Below are positions 16,900 through 25,107 of a DNA stretch of 34,769 bases, piece by piece; position 1 is the first letter of the stretch; the number at the start of each line of letters is the position of its first letter. The notes below the pieces were generated by a model that saw only the letters and a list, made by a program, of their open reading frames with translations, ran no database searches and had not been told where the DNA came from. Position numbers and translations under genes: made by a program. Origin of the DNA: Clostridiales bacterium (GTDB lineage Bacteria; Bacillota; Clostridia; Oscillospirales; Acutalibacteraceae); the NCBI GenBank assembly GCA_021200555.1, contig JAJQGK010000131.1, positions 1-34,769 on the forward strand, read 5' to 3'.

Positions 16900-17067
16900 G
16901 CACTGATTAAATCACGCCTGACGGCTGAGCACGCCGCCTGCTTGATTATTTTCCGCAATACATCGTCACAAATGCTCGAAATACGCCAGTATTCCTTGCG
17001 CTTTGTTCCTTGTCTTGCAAAAAATTCTCTACGCATCCGACGCACTCGATTTAATCAGCGCTTACTT
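16894..17067 (-). repeat. Dispersed repeat copy B, full-length, inverted relative to copy A
   Basis: Read on the minus strand, this 174-base unit matches copy A along its whole length without gaps. Its ends are AAGTAAGCACTGATTAAATC (16894-16913) and GATTTAATCAGCGCTTACTT (17048-17067). It begins inside the last codons of the carboxypeptidase gene and supplies its TAA. It ends just before the ribosome binding region of the pseudouridine synthase gene. Confidence 0.85.
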
Positions 17068-17087
17068 GAATGAGGACGGTAAACAGA

Positions 17088-17867
17088 ATGGCTGAGGATA
17101 ATAAGATAAGACTGCAAAAATATCTTGCCGAAAACGGCGTTGCTTCGAGGAGAAAATCCGAGGAGCTTATTATGCGCGGCAAGGTTAAGGTCAACGGTCA
17201 TCCTGCAACCATAGGAGACAAGGTTGATCCGAAAAAGGATCTTGTAACCGTTTCGGGACAGAGAGTGGAAAAAAAGGAAAGCGGCCATATTTACATAATG
17301 CTCAACAAGCCCAGAGGATATGTTACCACAATGAGCGATGAGCGTGACAGGAAATGCGTTGCGCAGCTTGTTTCCGATATAGACGGCAGAATTTACCCTG
17401 TGGGAAGATTGGACAAGGAGTCGGAAGGGCTTTTGCTTTTTACCGATGACGGGGAATTTGCCAATATGATGACGCATCCGTCCATGCATATTTCAAAAAC
17501 CTACAGAGTGACCGTTCGTCCGGCGGTGACCGAGGAACAGCTTGTCGCTCTCTCCTCCGGCGTCGTTATTGACGGAAAAAAGACCTTGCCGGCTTCAATT
17601 CACGTTGCGGGAGAGGGCGAGGACAGAAGCGTCCTCCAAATCACCATCCACGAGGGCAGAAACAGACAAATCCGCAAAATGTGTGAAACGGTGGGACTTG
17701 AAACAATAAGACTTAAAAGAACTTCCATAGGCTCCTTAAAGCTCGGATCGCTGTCACCGGGACAGTACAGGGAGCTTAAAAAGGAAGAGGTTGCGGCTCT
17801 TAAACGCTCTGCGCAAAAGGCAAAAACCGCAAACAGCGTCAAAAACAACGCCGAAGACAAAAGATAG
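17088..17867 (+). CDS. rluB: 23S rRNA pseudouridine synthase, RluB/RsuA family
   Basis: A 259-residue RsuA/RluB-family enzyme that isomerises a uridine in rRNA. An N-terminal S4 RNA-binding domain (RLQKYLAENGVASRRKSEELI) is followed by the catalytic domain with LNKPRGYVT and GRLDKESEGLLLFTDDG, where D109 is the expected nucleophile. EGRNRQIRKMCE is a further family motif. A Lys/Ala-rich tail ends the protein. ATG 17088 is preferred over an in-frame ATG at 17070 because the family begins close to this point and TGAGGACGG precedes it; the 17070 codon directly abuts repeat copy B. The gene neighbourhood favours RluB, but the exact target uridine is inferred. Confidence 0.92.
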   Translation: MAEDNKIRLQKYLAENGVASRRKSEELIMRGKVKVNGHPATIGDKVDPKKDLVTVSGQRVEKKESGHIYIMLNKPRGYVTTMSDERDRKCVAQLVSDIDGRIYPVGRLDKESEGLLLFTDDGEFANMMTHPSMHISKTYRVTVRPAVTEEQLVALSSGVVIDGKKTLPASIHVAGEGEDRSVLQITIHEGRNRQIRKMCETVGLETIRLKRTSIGSLKLGSLSPGQYRELKKEEVAALKRSAQKAKTANSVKNNAEDKR

Positions 17868-17880
17868 CTTACCGTAAATA

Positions 17881-17909
17881 TTGACTTATTAACGCAATTG
17901 TATTATAAT
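17881..17909 (+). promoter_or_regulatory. Near-consensus sigma-A promoter upstream of yicC
   Basis: TTGACT (17881-17886), a 17-base spacer, then TATAAT (17904-17909). It lies just after the rluB stop and about 165 bases before the yicC start, so it likely drives yicC-remA-gmk-rpoZ with a leader that includes degenerate repeat sequence. Confidence 0.8.
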
Positions 17910-17939
17910 ATTCCAAATACATTCAAAATATTTGCCGAA

Positions 17940-18010
17940 TGCAGGCACTTGCGGCGATGTATTGCGGAAAACCGATTTCGTGCGGCAGGATAAGGTCAAG
18001 CGTTTTTACG
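17940..18010 (+). repeat. Degenerate copy of the dispersed repeat in the yicC leader
   Basis: CGATGTATTGCGGAAAA at 17955-17971 is identical to the core of copy A. The following ACCGATTTCGTGCGGCAGGATAAGG region resembles the 20044-20189 relative. The terminal repeats are not recognisable. It lies in the 206-base gene-free stretch between rluB and yicC. Confidence 0.6.
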
Positions 18011-18073
18011 GCGTTTATCAATTGAAATGCTTTGCCGCAGTGGAATGTTGTGTGCCAAGGAAGAGGATTTTAT

Positions 18074-18952
18074 ATGATTAAAAGTATGACGGGATACGGC
18101 AGAGCTCAGGAGCTTATCGAAGGTATGAATATTACCGTTGAGATTAAAAGCGTAAACAGCCGTTATCTTGAGTTTTCACCTCGTATATATAAAAATTACT
18201 CCTTTTTGGAGGAGAAATTAAAAGCATATGTGCAGCAGCTTATCTCCAGAGGAAAGGTAGAGTGCAGCATTCAGATTGACGCCGTTGAAACGGATGACGT
18301 CATCGTTCAGATAAACGAGTCCCTCGCTTCGGGTTACATAAATGCAGTAAATTCTCTTGCGGAAAAATACGGACTGAAAAATGATTTCACCGTGTCGCAG
18401 CTTGCGCAGAGAAGCGACATTTTCCAAATCCGCAAAGCGCCTGCCGATGAGGATAAGGTTTGGGAAGCGGTTCGGAAGGTTCTTGACGACGCTACGGTTT
18501 CTTTTATCGATATGAGACGCAAAGAGGGCGAAAAGCTCAGAGCCGATGTGTTAAGCCGAGCCGACAATATAATTTCCTGTGTGGAGTTTGTGGAAAAGCG
18601 TTCTCCCGAAACCGTTAAGGAGTATCACGAAAAGCTTTTGACACGCCTTAGGGAGCTTATACAGGATGCGAATATAGACGAACAGAGAATTTTAACCGAG
18701 GCTGCGATTTTTGCGGACAAGATTGCCGTTGACGAGGAAACGGTAAGGCTCCGCAGCCATATAGACCAGCTGAGAACTCTTATGGATACGGACGAGCCTG
18801 TTGGCAGAAAGCTTGATTTCCTTGTGCAGGAGATTAACAGAGAGGCGAATACCATAGGATCTAAGGCAAACGATATTGAAATAGCGGGTACGGTTATAAA
18901 TATTAAGGCCGAGGTGGAAAAAATCAGGGAGCAAATTCAAAATATTGAATAG
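18074..18952 (+). CDS. yicC: YicC family endoribonuclease
   Basis: A 292-residue protein of the YicC/YloC family, members of which have been shown to be endoribonucleases. The N-terminus [12 protein letters not shown] is the family hallmark and fixes the start at 18074, with AGGAAGAGGA just upstream; an in-frame ATG at 18032 is rejected. [12 protein letters not shown] lies in the N-terminal domain. The C-terminal domain includes [20 protein letters not shown] and [24 protein letters not shown], with conserved acidic and His residues. It is the first gene of the conserved yicC-remA-gmk-rpoZ block. Confidence 0.95.
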   Translation: MIKSMTGYGRAQELIEGMNITVEIKSVNSRYLEFSPRIYKNYSFLEEKLKAYVQQLISRGKVECSIQIDAVETDDVIVQINESLASGYINAVNSLAEKYGLKNDFTVSQLAQRSDIFQIRKAPADEDKVWEAVRKVLDDATVSFIDMRRKEGEKLRADVLSRADNIISCVEFVEKRSPETVKEYHEKLLTRLRELIQDANIDEQRILTEAAIFADKIAVDEETVRLRSHIDQLRTLMDTDEPVGRKLDFLVQEINREANTIGSKANDIEIAGTVINIKAEVEKIREQIQNIE

Positions 18953-18977
18953 CGGCCGCAGAGAGGGATGTGTATAT

Positions 18978-19253
18978 ATGAAGCTTGTTAATATCGGTTT
19001 CGGAAATATGATAAACGTATCAAGGGTTATAGCCGTTGTCAGCCCCGAATCCGCTCCTATCAAAAGGATGATCCAGGACGCTCGTGAAAGAGGTATGCTA
19101 ATCGACGCCACTCACGGAAGAAAAACACGGGCTGTTATCCTTGCGGACAGCGACCATATTATACTTTCCTATTTGCAGACCGAAAAATTAGGCGAAAGAA
19201 TTAACGGAGAGGTTACGGCTGTTGCGGCTGAGGAGGTAGCGGTGAATGTGTAA
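18978..19253 (+). CDS. remA: RemA-like extracellular matrix regulatory protein (DUF370)
   Basis: A 91-residue DNA-binding protein. In B. subtilis RemA activates biofilm matrix and osmoprotection genes as a ring-shaped oligomer. The family core is present: [33 protein letters not shown] and [21 protein letters not shown] 18978 fits the usual family start and has GAGAGGGA upstream; an in-frame ATG at 18945 is inside yicC and rejected. The 3' end overlaps gmk by eight bases. In many Clostridia the gene is kept here for synteny, and whether it controls matrix genes in this organism is unknown. Confidence 0.94.
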   Translation: MKLVNIGFGNMINVSRVIAVVSPESAPIKRMIQDARERGMLIDATHGRKTRAVILADSDHIILSYLQTEKLGERINGEVTAVAAEEVAVNV

Positions 19254-19821
19254 GGAAGGTAACGATATTGGGTCTAAGCTTGTGGTTGTTTCGGGTCCTT
19301 CGGGAGCGGGGAAGGATACCATTGCGGCGGAAATAATTAAGCTTGACGGAAAATTTTCCCTTTCCGTTTCAGCCACAACCAGAGCGCCGAGAGAGGGCGA
19401 AGTGGACGGAGTAAATTACTTTTTCCTTTCGGAGGATGAATTTCTCCGAAATATCAAAGAAAACGCTTTTATAGAGTATGCGAAGTACAGCTCAAATTAT
19501 TACGGTACGTTAAAACGGGATGTGCAAAGCAAAATCGCCGAGGGAAAAATAATAATCCTTGTAATTGACGTCCAGGGAGCGGAAAAAATAAAAAGGGAAT
19601 ATCCCGATTCGCTGTCGCTGTTTATAATGCCGCCGTCAAAAGAAATTTTAAGGCAGAGGCTTAACGACAGAATGACCGAGGATAATGCGGATATTGAAAA
19701 GCGTATAAAAATTGCCGAGGATGAAATGAAAAAGCGGAGCAGCTATGATTACGTCGTAGTGAATGATGATTTAAATGCCGCCGTATCCGAGGTTTACGAT
19801 ATAATAACAAAAAGTCATTGA
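19246..19821 (+). CDS. gmk: Guanylate kinase
   Basis: A 191-residue enzyme that phosphorylates GMP to GDP with ATP, in purine salvage and the control of GTP pools. The P-loop is GPSGAGKDT, with the GMP-binding segment [19 protein letters not shown] and Y-rich [23 protein letters not shown] is a further hallmark. AGGAGG (19231-19236) is nine bases before the ATG, which overlaps the remA end. Length and order are typical. Confidence 0.97.
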   Translation: MCKEGNDIGSKLVVVSGPSGAGKDTIAAEIIKLDGKFSLSVSATTRAPREGEVDGVNYFFLSEDEFLRNIKENAFIEYAKYSSNYYGTLKRDVQSKIAEGKIIILVIDVQGAEKIKREYPDSLSLFIMPPSKEILRQRLNDRMTEDNADIEKRIKIAEDEMKKRSSYDYVVVNDDLNAAVSEVYDIITKSH

Positions 19822-19852
19822 GACGAAAAATTTCAGTAAAGGAAGTTGTTTT

Positions 19853-20038
19853 ATGCTTAATGTAGATTTACAAAAGCTTCTTGCAAACGGAATAAGCCGC
19901 TATGAGCTTGTATCGGCAACCGCAAAAAGAGCAAGGATGATTGTGGAAGATGCAGAGAAAAATCACGATATTATCATCGACAAGCCCGTAAGCATTGCGG
20001 TAAAGGAGCTTGAGGAAGGTGTCTGGAAAATAAAATAA
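19853..20038 (+). CDS. rpoZ: DNA-directed RNA polymerase omega subunit
   Basis: A 61-residue omega subunit that helps assemble RNA polymerase. SRYELVSATAKRARMIVEDA matches the conserved omega helix, and KPVSIAVKELEEG the C-terminal part. It is short, as omega often is in Clostridia. It follows gmk by 31 bases with AGGAAG upstream, as in most relatives. Confidence 0.95.
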   Translation: MLNVDLQKLLANGISRYELVSATAKRARMIVEDAEKNHDIIIDKPVSIAVKELEEGVWKIK

Positions 20039-20043
20039 GAGCC

Positions 20044-20189
20044 GATTAAATGCTGTTAGTGAGTATTTTTTGCGATACAAAGAGCAAACCGCAGCGGCGT
20101 GTCCGGCGGCTTTGTGCGGAGTGTTGCGGAAAACCGTCTTTTCGGACGGCGCGTCCGTCGGATAAGCGCTTTTAATCAGCAGTTATTTC
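20044..20189 (+). repeat. Degenerate copy of the dispersed repeat between rpoZ and priA
   Basis: The unit follows the layout of copy A in the same orientation: GATTAAAT at the left, TTTTTTGCGATACAAAGAGC matching the TTTTTTGCAAGACAAGGAAC part, GTGTTGCGGAAAAC in the core, then a self-complementary CGGACGGCGCGTCCG, and TTTAATCAGCAGTTATTT at the right end. It occupies nearly all of the 186-base gap. Divergence is much higher than between copies A and B. Confidence 0.65.
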
Positions 20190-20224
20190 AGCAGCCTACC
20201 GTCGATTTTCAGAGGTGAAACCCT

Positions 20225-22693
20225 TTGCCGTTAATTGCAAAAGTTGCCGTGGAAAATACGGCGTTCAGCTTTGATATGCTTTTTGACTACCTTATACCCG
20301 AGGATTTGGCAAATGACGTTCGCCCCGGGTGTAGGGTTTTAGTTGATTTTGGCAGAGGCGGAAAAAATCGCCAGGGAGTCGTATTTTATATAACAGATGA
20401 GATTCCCGCCGGCGGAAAAAAATTAAAGGCAATAATAAAAAATCTTGATAAAGAGCCTGTTCTTGACGATGAAATGATAAAGCTTGCGGAGTTTATCAGC
20501 GACCGCACATTTTGTACGTTGTTCAACGCCGTAAAGGTTATGCTTCCTCCCGGATTTTACCTTAAAATCATAGAGACCTTCAGAACCGTTCCGAGTAAAA
20601 CCGACAGGGATTTTGAGGAGCTTAACGATACCGAAAGACAGGTTGTGGAATATCTGCGTAAAAAGGACAGCTTTGTCTCAGCGGAAAAAATAAACAAAGC
20701 TTTAGGCTTAAGGGGCGACGCCAAAATTCCCGAGGAGCTGAGCAAAAAAGGCTTTTTGCTTAAAAATACCGACACCAGCAGACGAATAAATGACGCTTCC
20801 GTAAAAATTGTTTCCATAAATCCGGAATATGCGGAAAAGGACAGCATTCCCGTAAAGCTTACAAGCAAACAGTCCGCCGTTATAGACCTTTTAAGGGAGA
20901 TAGGCTCCGCTGCGTCAAAAGAGGTCGCTTATTATACTGGAGTTACTCAGGCTGTTATTGAAAATCTTTACAAAAAGGGCTATGTTTTTTATTCCGATGC
21001 CGAAATATACAGGACTCCGAAGGAAAGGCGTTCCGCCGTATCGGATAAAAGCCCCATAATTTTGACTGAAATGCAAAACAATGCATATAACACGCTTCGG
21101 GGAATGCGGGACAGCGAGCAAGCGGAAGCCGCTTTGCTTTTCGGTGTAACAGGCAGCGGAAAAACAAAGATTTATATGAAGCTTATTGACGATATCGCCG
21201 ACACGGATAAGGGCGTTATCGTTTTGGTTCCGGAAATTTCCCTTACTCCTCAAATGCTCAATATGTTCTACGCCAGGTACGGAGAGAAGGTTGCCGCTCT
21301 TCACAGCGGATTGTCCTTGGGGGAGAGACTTGACGAGTGGAAGAGAATCAATCGGGGCGAAGCAAATATTGTGGTGGGTACAAGAAGCGCATCCTTTGCT
21401 CCGGTAAAAAATCTTGCAATGATAATCATTGACGAAGAGCAGGAAAGCACGTATAAATCCGAAATGACTCCCAGATACCGAGCTCAGGATATTGCCAGAT
21501 TCAGATGCGCATATAACAAAGCCCTTCTTGTTTTGGGCTCCGCCACGCCCTCCGTTGAAACATATGCAAACGCTTTGAACGGCAGATACAAGCTGATTGA
21601 GCTGACGGAAAGGTATTCAAAATACGGGTTGCCGGAAGTCAAAACGGTTGACACCTCTTTAAAGGAAAATATGAACGGGATGCAGACGGTCAGCGCCGTT
21701 CTTGCGGATGAATTAAGACTGAATTTGGAAAATAAACAGCAGTCGATTTTGCTTATAAACCGCCGGGGATTTAATACCTTTGCGGCATGCACAAAATGCA
21801 AGTCGGTTATAACCTGTCCCCATTGCAGCATATCTATGACATATCACAGCGTAAATGACAGACTTATGTGCCACTATTGCGGTTATTCGGAGCCGGCGCA
21901 GACAAAATGCCCGTTTTGCGGCTCGGATACAATGCGTTTTTCGGGCTTCGGAACTCAAAAGGCGGAGCAGGAGCTTAATATACTTTTCCCCGATGCGAGA
22001 ATTTTACGAATGGATGCGGACACAACGGCAATGAAGTATTCGCACAACGAAAAATTCAGCGCTTTTGCCAATGGGGATTACGATATTATGATAGGCACTC
22101 AAATGGTGGCAAAGGGACTTGATTTTCCCAATGTGACGCTGGTGGGTGTAATTTCCGTTGACCAGCAGCTTTATAACGATGACTTCAAAAGCACAGAGAG
22201 AGCCTTTGACCTGCTTACCCAGGTTGTTGGCAGATCCGGCAGAGGCGAAAAGTGCGGAAGAGCCGTAATTCAGACTATGGCGCCGGAAAATGCGGTAATA
22301 GAGCTTGCGGCGGCTCAGAATTACAGAGATTTTTACGATACCGAAATAAAAATCAGGAAGGGAATGACTTATCCGCCCTACTGCGACCTGTGCGTTATAG
22401 GACTGTCCGGAACAGGTGAAATCAATGTAAAAAATGCCGCAAGAGAATTTTTCAGGCTTTTTAAGGATAGGCTTAAAAACGATTACGCAGACGAAAAGGT
22501 TATGGTTCTCGGACCTGCGCCGCCGAAAATATCAAAAATAAGCAATCATTACCGTGAACGGCTTATTATAAAATGCAAAAATTCCGCTCGGTTCAGACAT
22601 TTTATCGCACAATGCCTAAAGGAGTTTTCATCAAATAAGGCATATAATAAAATTGCGGTTTATGCGGATATGAATCCGGAAAGTCTTTACTGA
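20225..22693 (+). CDS. priA: Primosomal replication protein PriA (3'-5' helicase)
   Basis: An 822-residue helicase that reloads the replisome at stalled forks. The N-terminal 3' DNA-binding domain begins at KVAVENTAFSFDMLFDYLIP. Walker A is GVTGSGKT at 307-314, Walker B DEEQE at about 403-407, and LGSATPS follows. Eight cysteines in four CxxC pairs (about 522-563) form the zinc-binding insert. GTQMVAKGLDFPNVTLVGV and VGRSGRGEKCGRAVIQT are helicase C-terminal motifs. The start is TTG at 20225 with AGAGGTGA upstream. The gene sits between rpoZ and def as in many Clostridia. Confidence 0.96.
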   Translation: MPLIAKVAVENTAFSFDMLFDYLIPEDLANDVRPGCRVLVDFGRGGKNRQGVVFYITDEIPAGGKKLKAIIKNLDKEPVLDDEMIKLAEFISDRTFCTLFNAVKVMLPPGFYLKIIETFRTVPSKTDRDFEELNDTERQVVEYLRKKDSFVSAEKINKALGLRGDAKIPEELSKKGFLLKNTDTSRRINDASVKIVSINPEYAEKDSIPVKLTSKQSAVIDLLREIGSAASKEVAYYTGVTQAVIENLYKKGYVFYSDAEIYRTPKERRSAVSDKSPIILTEMQNNAYNTLRGMRDSEQAEAALLFGVTGSGKTKIYMKLIDDIADTDKGVIVLVPEISLTPQMLNMFYARYGEKVAALHSGLSLGERLDEWKRINRGEANIVVGTRSASFAPVKNLAMIIIDEEQESTYKSEMTPRYRAQDIARFRCAYNKALLVLGSATPSVETYANALNGRYKLIELTERYSKYGLPEVKTVDTSLKENMNGMQTVSAVLADELRLNLENKQQSILLINRRGFNTFAACTKCKSVITCPHCSISMTYHSVNDRLMCHYCGYSEPAQTKCPFCGSDTMRFSGFGTQKAEQELNILFPDARILRMDADTTAMKYSHNEKFSAFANGDYDIMIGTQMVAKGLDFPNVTLVGVISVDQQLYNDDFKSTERAFDLLTQVVGRSGRGEKCGRAVIQTMAPENAVIELAAAQNYRDFYDTEIKIRKGMTYPPYCDLCVIGLSGTGEINVKNAAREFFRLFKDRLKNDYADEKVMVLGPAPPKISKISNHYRERLIIKCKNSARFRHFIAQCLKEFSSNKAYNKIAVYADMNPESLY

Positions 22694-22737
22694 GCTTCCG
22701 CAGTGTACAAAGTGCGGTGAAGAAAAAATCCGAACGC

Positions 22738-22764
22738 TTATCAAGAGAGAGCAGCCGGTATAAT
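22738..22764 (+). promoter_or_regulatory. Possible promoter upstream of def
   Basis: TATAAT at 22759-22764 lies 40 bases before the def start. The best -35 (TTATCA, 22738-22743) has only a 15-base spacer, so this is tentative. Confidence 0.35.
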
Positions 22765-22803
22765 TATTTTTGTTTTATTCCGAATTGTTTTGGAGGTAAA
22801 TTT

Positions 22804-23277
22804 ATGGCATACAGAATGATAAAAACCGAGGGAGATCCGATTTTAAAAAAGAAAAGCCGAACGGTTACTGAGTTTGACGAAAGACTTTGGACGCTGCTTG
22901 ATGATATGAAGACCACGCTTTATAAGGCTGAAGGCGTAGGTCTTGCGGCTGTTCAGGTGGGCGTGCTCAAGCGTGTGGTTGTTATTGACGTAGAGGACGA
23001 TCACGGCTTTATGGAGCTTGTCAATCCCGAAATAATCGAGTCGAAGGGCGTCCAAAAGGAAAGTGAGGGCTGTCTTTCGTTTCCCGATAAGTCGGGAGTT
23101 ACCGAACGTCCCATGTACGTAAAGGTAAAGGCTCAGGACAGAAACGGGAAATTTTTTGAGGTTGACGGCGAAGGGCTGCTGGGCAGGTGCTTTTGCCATG
23201 AAATAGATCATCTTGACGGAATATCATTTGTTCAAAGGCTTGCTCCGGGAGAGAGAGTGCATCTTTCCAAGGATTAG
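22804..23277 (+). CDS. def: Peptide deformylase
   Basis: A 157-residue metalloenzyme removing the N-formyl group from nascent proteins. Motif 1 is GVGLAAVQ (44-51), motif 2 EGCLSFP with metal ligand C90, and motif 3 HEIDHLDG with H132, catalytic E133 and H136. Motif 1 has Val where most deformylases have Pro. ATG 22804 has a strong GGAGGT upstream; an in-frame ATG at 22717 would add about 29 unrelated residues. fmt, which makes the formyl-Met-tRNA, follows, so the two ends of the formylation cycle are adjacent. Confidence 0.96.
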   Translation: MAYRMIKTEGDPILKKKSRTVTEFDERLWTLLDDMKTTLYKAEGVGLAAVQVGVLKRVVVIDVEDDHGFMELVNPEIIESKGVQKESEGCLSFPDKSGVTERPMYVKVKAQDRNGKFFEVDGEGLLGRCFCHEIDHLDGISFVQRLAPGERVHLSKD

Positions 23278-23330
23278 TTTAAACCGAATATTTCAAATAT
23301 CATTTTATTCAAAAAAGAAAGTGATACAGT

Positions 23331-24263
23331 ATGAAAATAATATATATGGGGACTCCGGATTTTGCCGTTCCGTGTCTTGAAAGGCTTGTAAGCGACGATG
23401 ATTTTCAGGTTGTGTGCGTTGTGACTCAGCCCGACAAGCCGAAGGGCAGAAAACAGGAGCTGACGCCCTCCGACGTTAAAATTGCCGCTCTGAAAGCCGG
23501 ACTTATGGTTTATCAGCCCGCAAGTCTTAAAAATGATGAAGCCTGCGAATACTTAAAATCCTTCAATGCGGATTACATTGTTGTGGCGGCTTACGGCAAA
23601 ATCCTGCCAAAAAGCATACTTGATTTGCCGAAATACGCCTGCGTAAACGTTCACGGATCCCTTTTGCCGAAATACAGAGGGGCTGCGCCAATTCAAAGAA
23701 GCGTACTTGCGGGTGATAAAATCACAGGAGTTACGACCATGCTTATGGCTGAGGGACTCGATACGGGGGATATCCTTCTTACAAGGGAGTATTCAATCGG
23801 CGAAAACGAGACGTCGGGACAGGTGTTTGACGCTCTTGCACAGCTTTCTCCCGATTTGCTCATTGAAACGCTCCGTAAGTACGCTAACGGTGAAATTATT
23901 CCGAAAAAACAAAATGATGAAGCTGCAAGCTACGCATCGATGATTACGAAATCCGAAGCGGTTATTGACTGGAACAGAGATATGGCGGAAATTCATAATC
24001 TTGTCAGAGGTATGTCTCCTTGGCCCGTTGCTTATACCGAATATAAGGGCAAAAAGCTGAAAATTTATTCCACCGAAAAAACAGATGAAAAAACCTCCCT
24101 TGCACCGGGAACACTAAAGGCTGATAAAAATGAAATGCTCGTTTCCTGCGGCGACGGTCTGCTCCTGAAAATAACTTCCCTCGGACTTGAGGGATCGAAA
24201 AGAATGGACGCAAAGTGCTTTCTTCTCGGACATCCGGCGGACAAGGATTTTATATTGGGCTGA
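23331..24263 (+). CDS. fmt: Methionyl-tRNA formyltransferase
   Basis: A 310-residue enzyme that formylates Met-tRNAfMet using 10-formyl-tetrahydrofolate. The N-terminus IIYMGTPDFAVPCLERL and the active-site block NVHGSLLPKYRGAAPIQ are diagnostic. VTTMLMAEGLDTGDILL completes the catalytic domain. The C-terminal tRNA-binding OB-fold starts near the GMSPWPVAYTEYKGKKLKIY segment. Length is normal, and it lies directly after def. Confidence 0.97.
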   Translation: MKIIYMGTPDFAVPCLERLVSDDDFQVVCVVTQPDKPKGRKQELTPSDVKIAALKAGLMVYQPASLKNDEACEYLKSFNADYIVVAAYGKILPKSILDLPKYACVNVHGSLLPKYRGAAPIQRSVLAGDKITGVTTMLMAEGLDTGDILLTREYSIGENETSGQVFDALAQLSPDLLIETLRKYANGEIIPKKQNDEAASYASMITKSEAVIDWNRDMAEIHNLVRGMSPWPVAYTEYKGKKLKIYSTEKTDEKTSLAPGTLKADKNEMLVSCGDGLLLKITSLGLEGSKRMDAKCFLLGHPADKDFILG

Positions 24264-24382
24264 GAATGCAACAATATAATTTTTAAATTGCGGCAAAAAC
24301 TTAGGTGAAAAGCAATATTAATATTTTAAACGATTGATTTAACTGTAAAATATATTTGAGTTTATCATAAGTGGGATGGATT

Positions 24383-25096
24383 ATGTTCGGATATTATTTA
24401 AGCGGCACATGGCTGTATATCGTGCTTGTCGTGCCTGCGTTTATACTGGCTCTTATTGCTCAAGCGGGAGTGAAATCCACATACAATAAAATGGGGCGTA
24501 TCGAAAATACGGGCGGGTATTCCGGCGCTCAGGCAGCCGCAGCCGTTCTGAGATTTTACGGAATAACAAACGTTGCGATTGAGGCTATAGACGGAAAGCT
24601 TTCCGACCATTACGATCCGAGAACAAATGTAATCAGACTCTCCAAGGGCGTTTATTACGGTAAAAGCATTGCCGCCGTGGGAATAGCCTGCCACGAGGCG
24701 GGACACGCCGCCCAGCATGCGGAGGGGTATGTTCCGATAAGAATTAGGAACGCAATTATTCCCGTCTGCAATATAGGCTCTTATGCGGGTATTCCCCTTG
24801 CTTTTTTGGGATACTTTTTAAGTTTTGAGCCGCTTATTCTTGTGGGGTTGGGGCTGTACTCGTTTATTATGATTTTTCAGCTCGGTACTCTTCCCGTTGA
24901 ATTAAACGCCAGCAAACGGGCAATAAATGTTATAGAGGAAACGGGACTTTTGGCTGACGGCGAGGAAATCAAAGGCGCAAGAAAAATGCTTACTGCGGCG
25001 GCGATGACATATGTTGCATCTTTAGCCGTCTCAATTGCGAACCTGTTGAGATACGCAATCATGTTTTTGGGCATAGGGCGTAACGGCAGAAGGTAG
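24383..25096 (+). CDS. Zinc metallopeptidase, YugP/Zn_peptidase_2 family
   Basis: A 237-residue membrane protein of the YugP family (putative neutral zinc metallopeptidase). An N-terminal transmembrane helix (about 9-30) precedes the zinc motif H104-E-A-G-H108 in GIACHEAGHAAQHAEGY. Two or three more hydrophobic segments follow (about 122-160 and near the C-terminus). ATG 24383 is preferred to GTG 24371, which overlaps the only purine-rich site. Substrates are unknown. The 107-base AT-rich gap before it may hold a promoter, but none is convincing. rsmB starts 11 bases downstream. Confidence 0.9.
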   Translation: MFGYYLSGTWLYIVLVVPAFILALIAQAGVKSTYNKMGRIENTGGYSGAQAAAAVLRFYGITNVAIEAIDGKLSDHYDPRTNVIRLSKGVYYGKSIAAVGIACHEAGHAAQHAEGYVPIRIRNAIIPVCNIGSYAGIPLAFLGYFLSFEPLILVGLGLYSFIMIFQLGTLPVELNASKRAINVIEETGLLADGEEIKGARKMLTAAAMTYVASLAVSIANLLRYAIMFLGIGRNGRR

Positions 25097-25107
25097 GATT
25101 GAAAATT

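Noticed and set aside
15636-17067. Insertion sequence carrying the carboxypeptidase as cargo
   Set aside because: No transposase is present, and the gene is in its usual neighbourhood between gerW and rluB, so it is not obviously mobile cargo.
24264-24382. Promoter before the zinc peptidase gene
   Set aside because: TATAAT occurs at 24275-24280 and other AT-rich hexamers follow, but none has a -35 at acceptable spacing.
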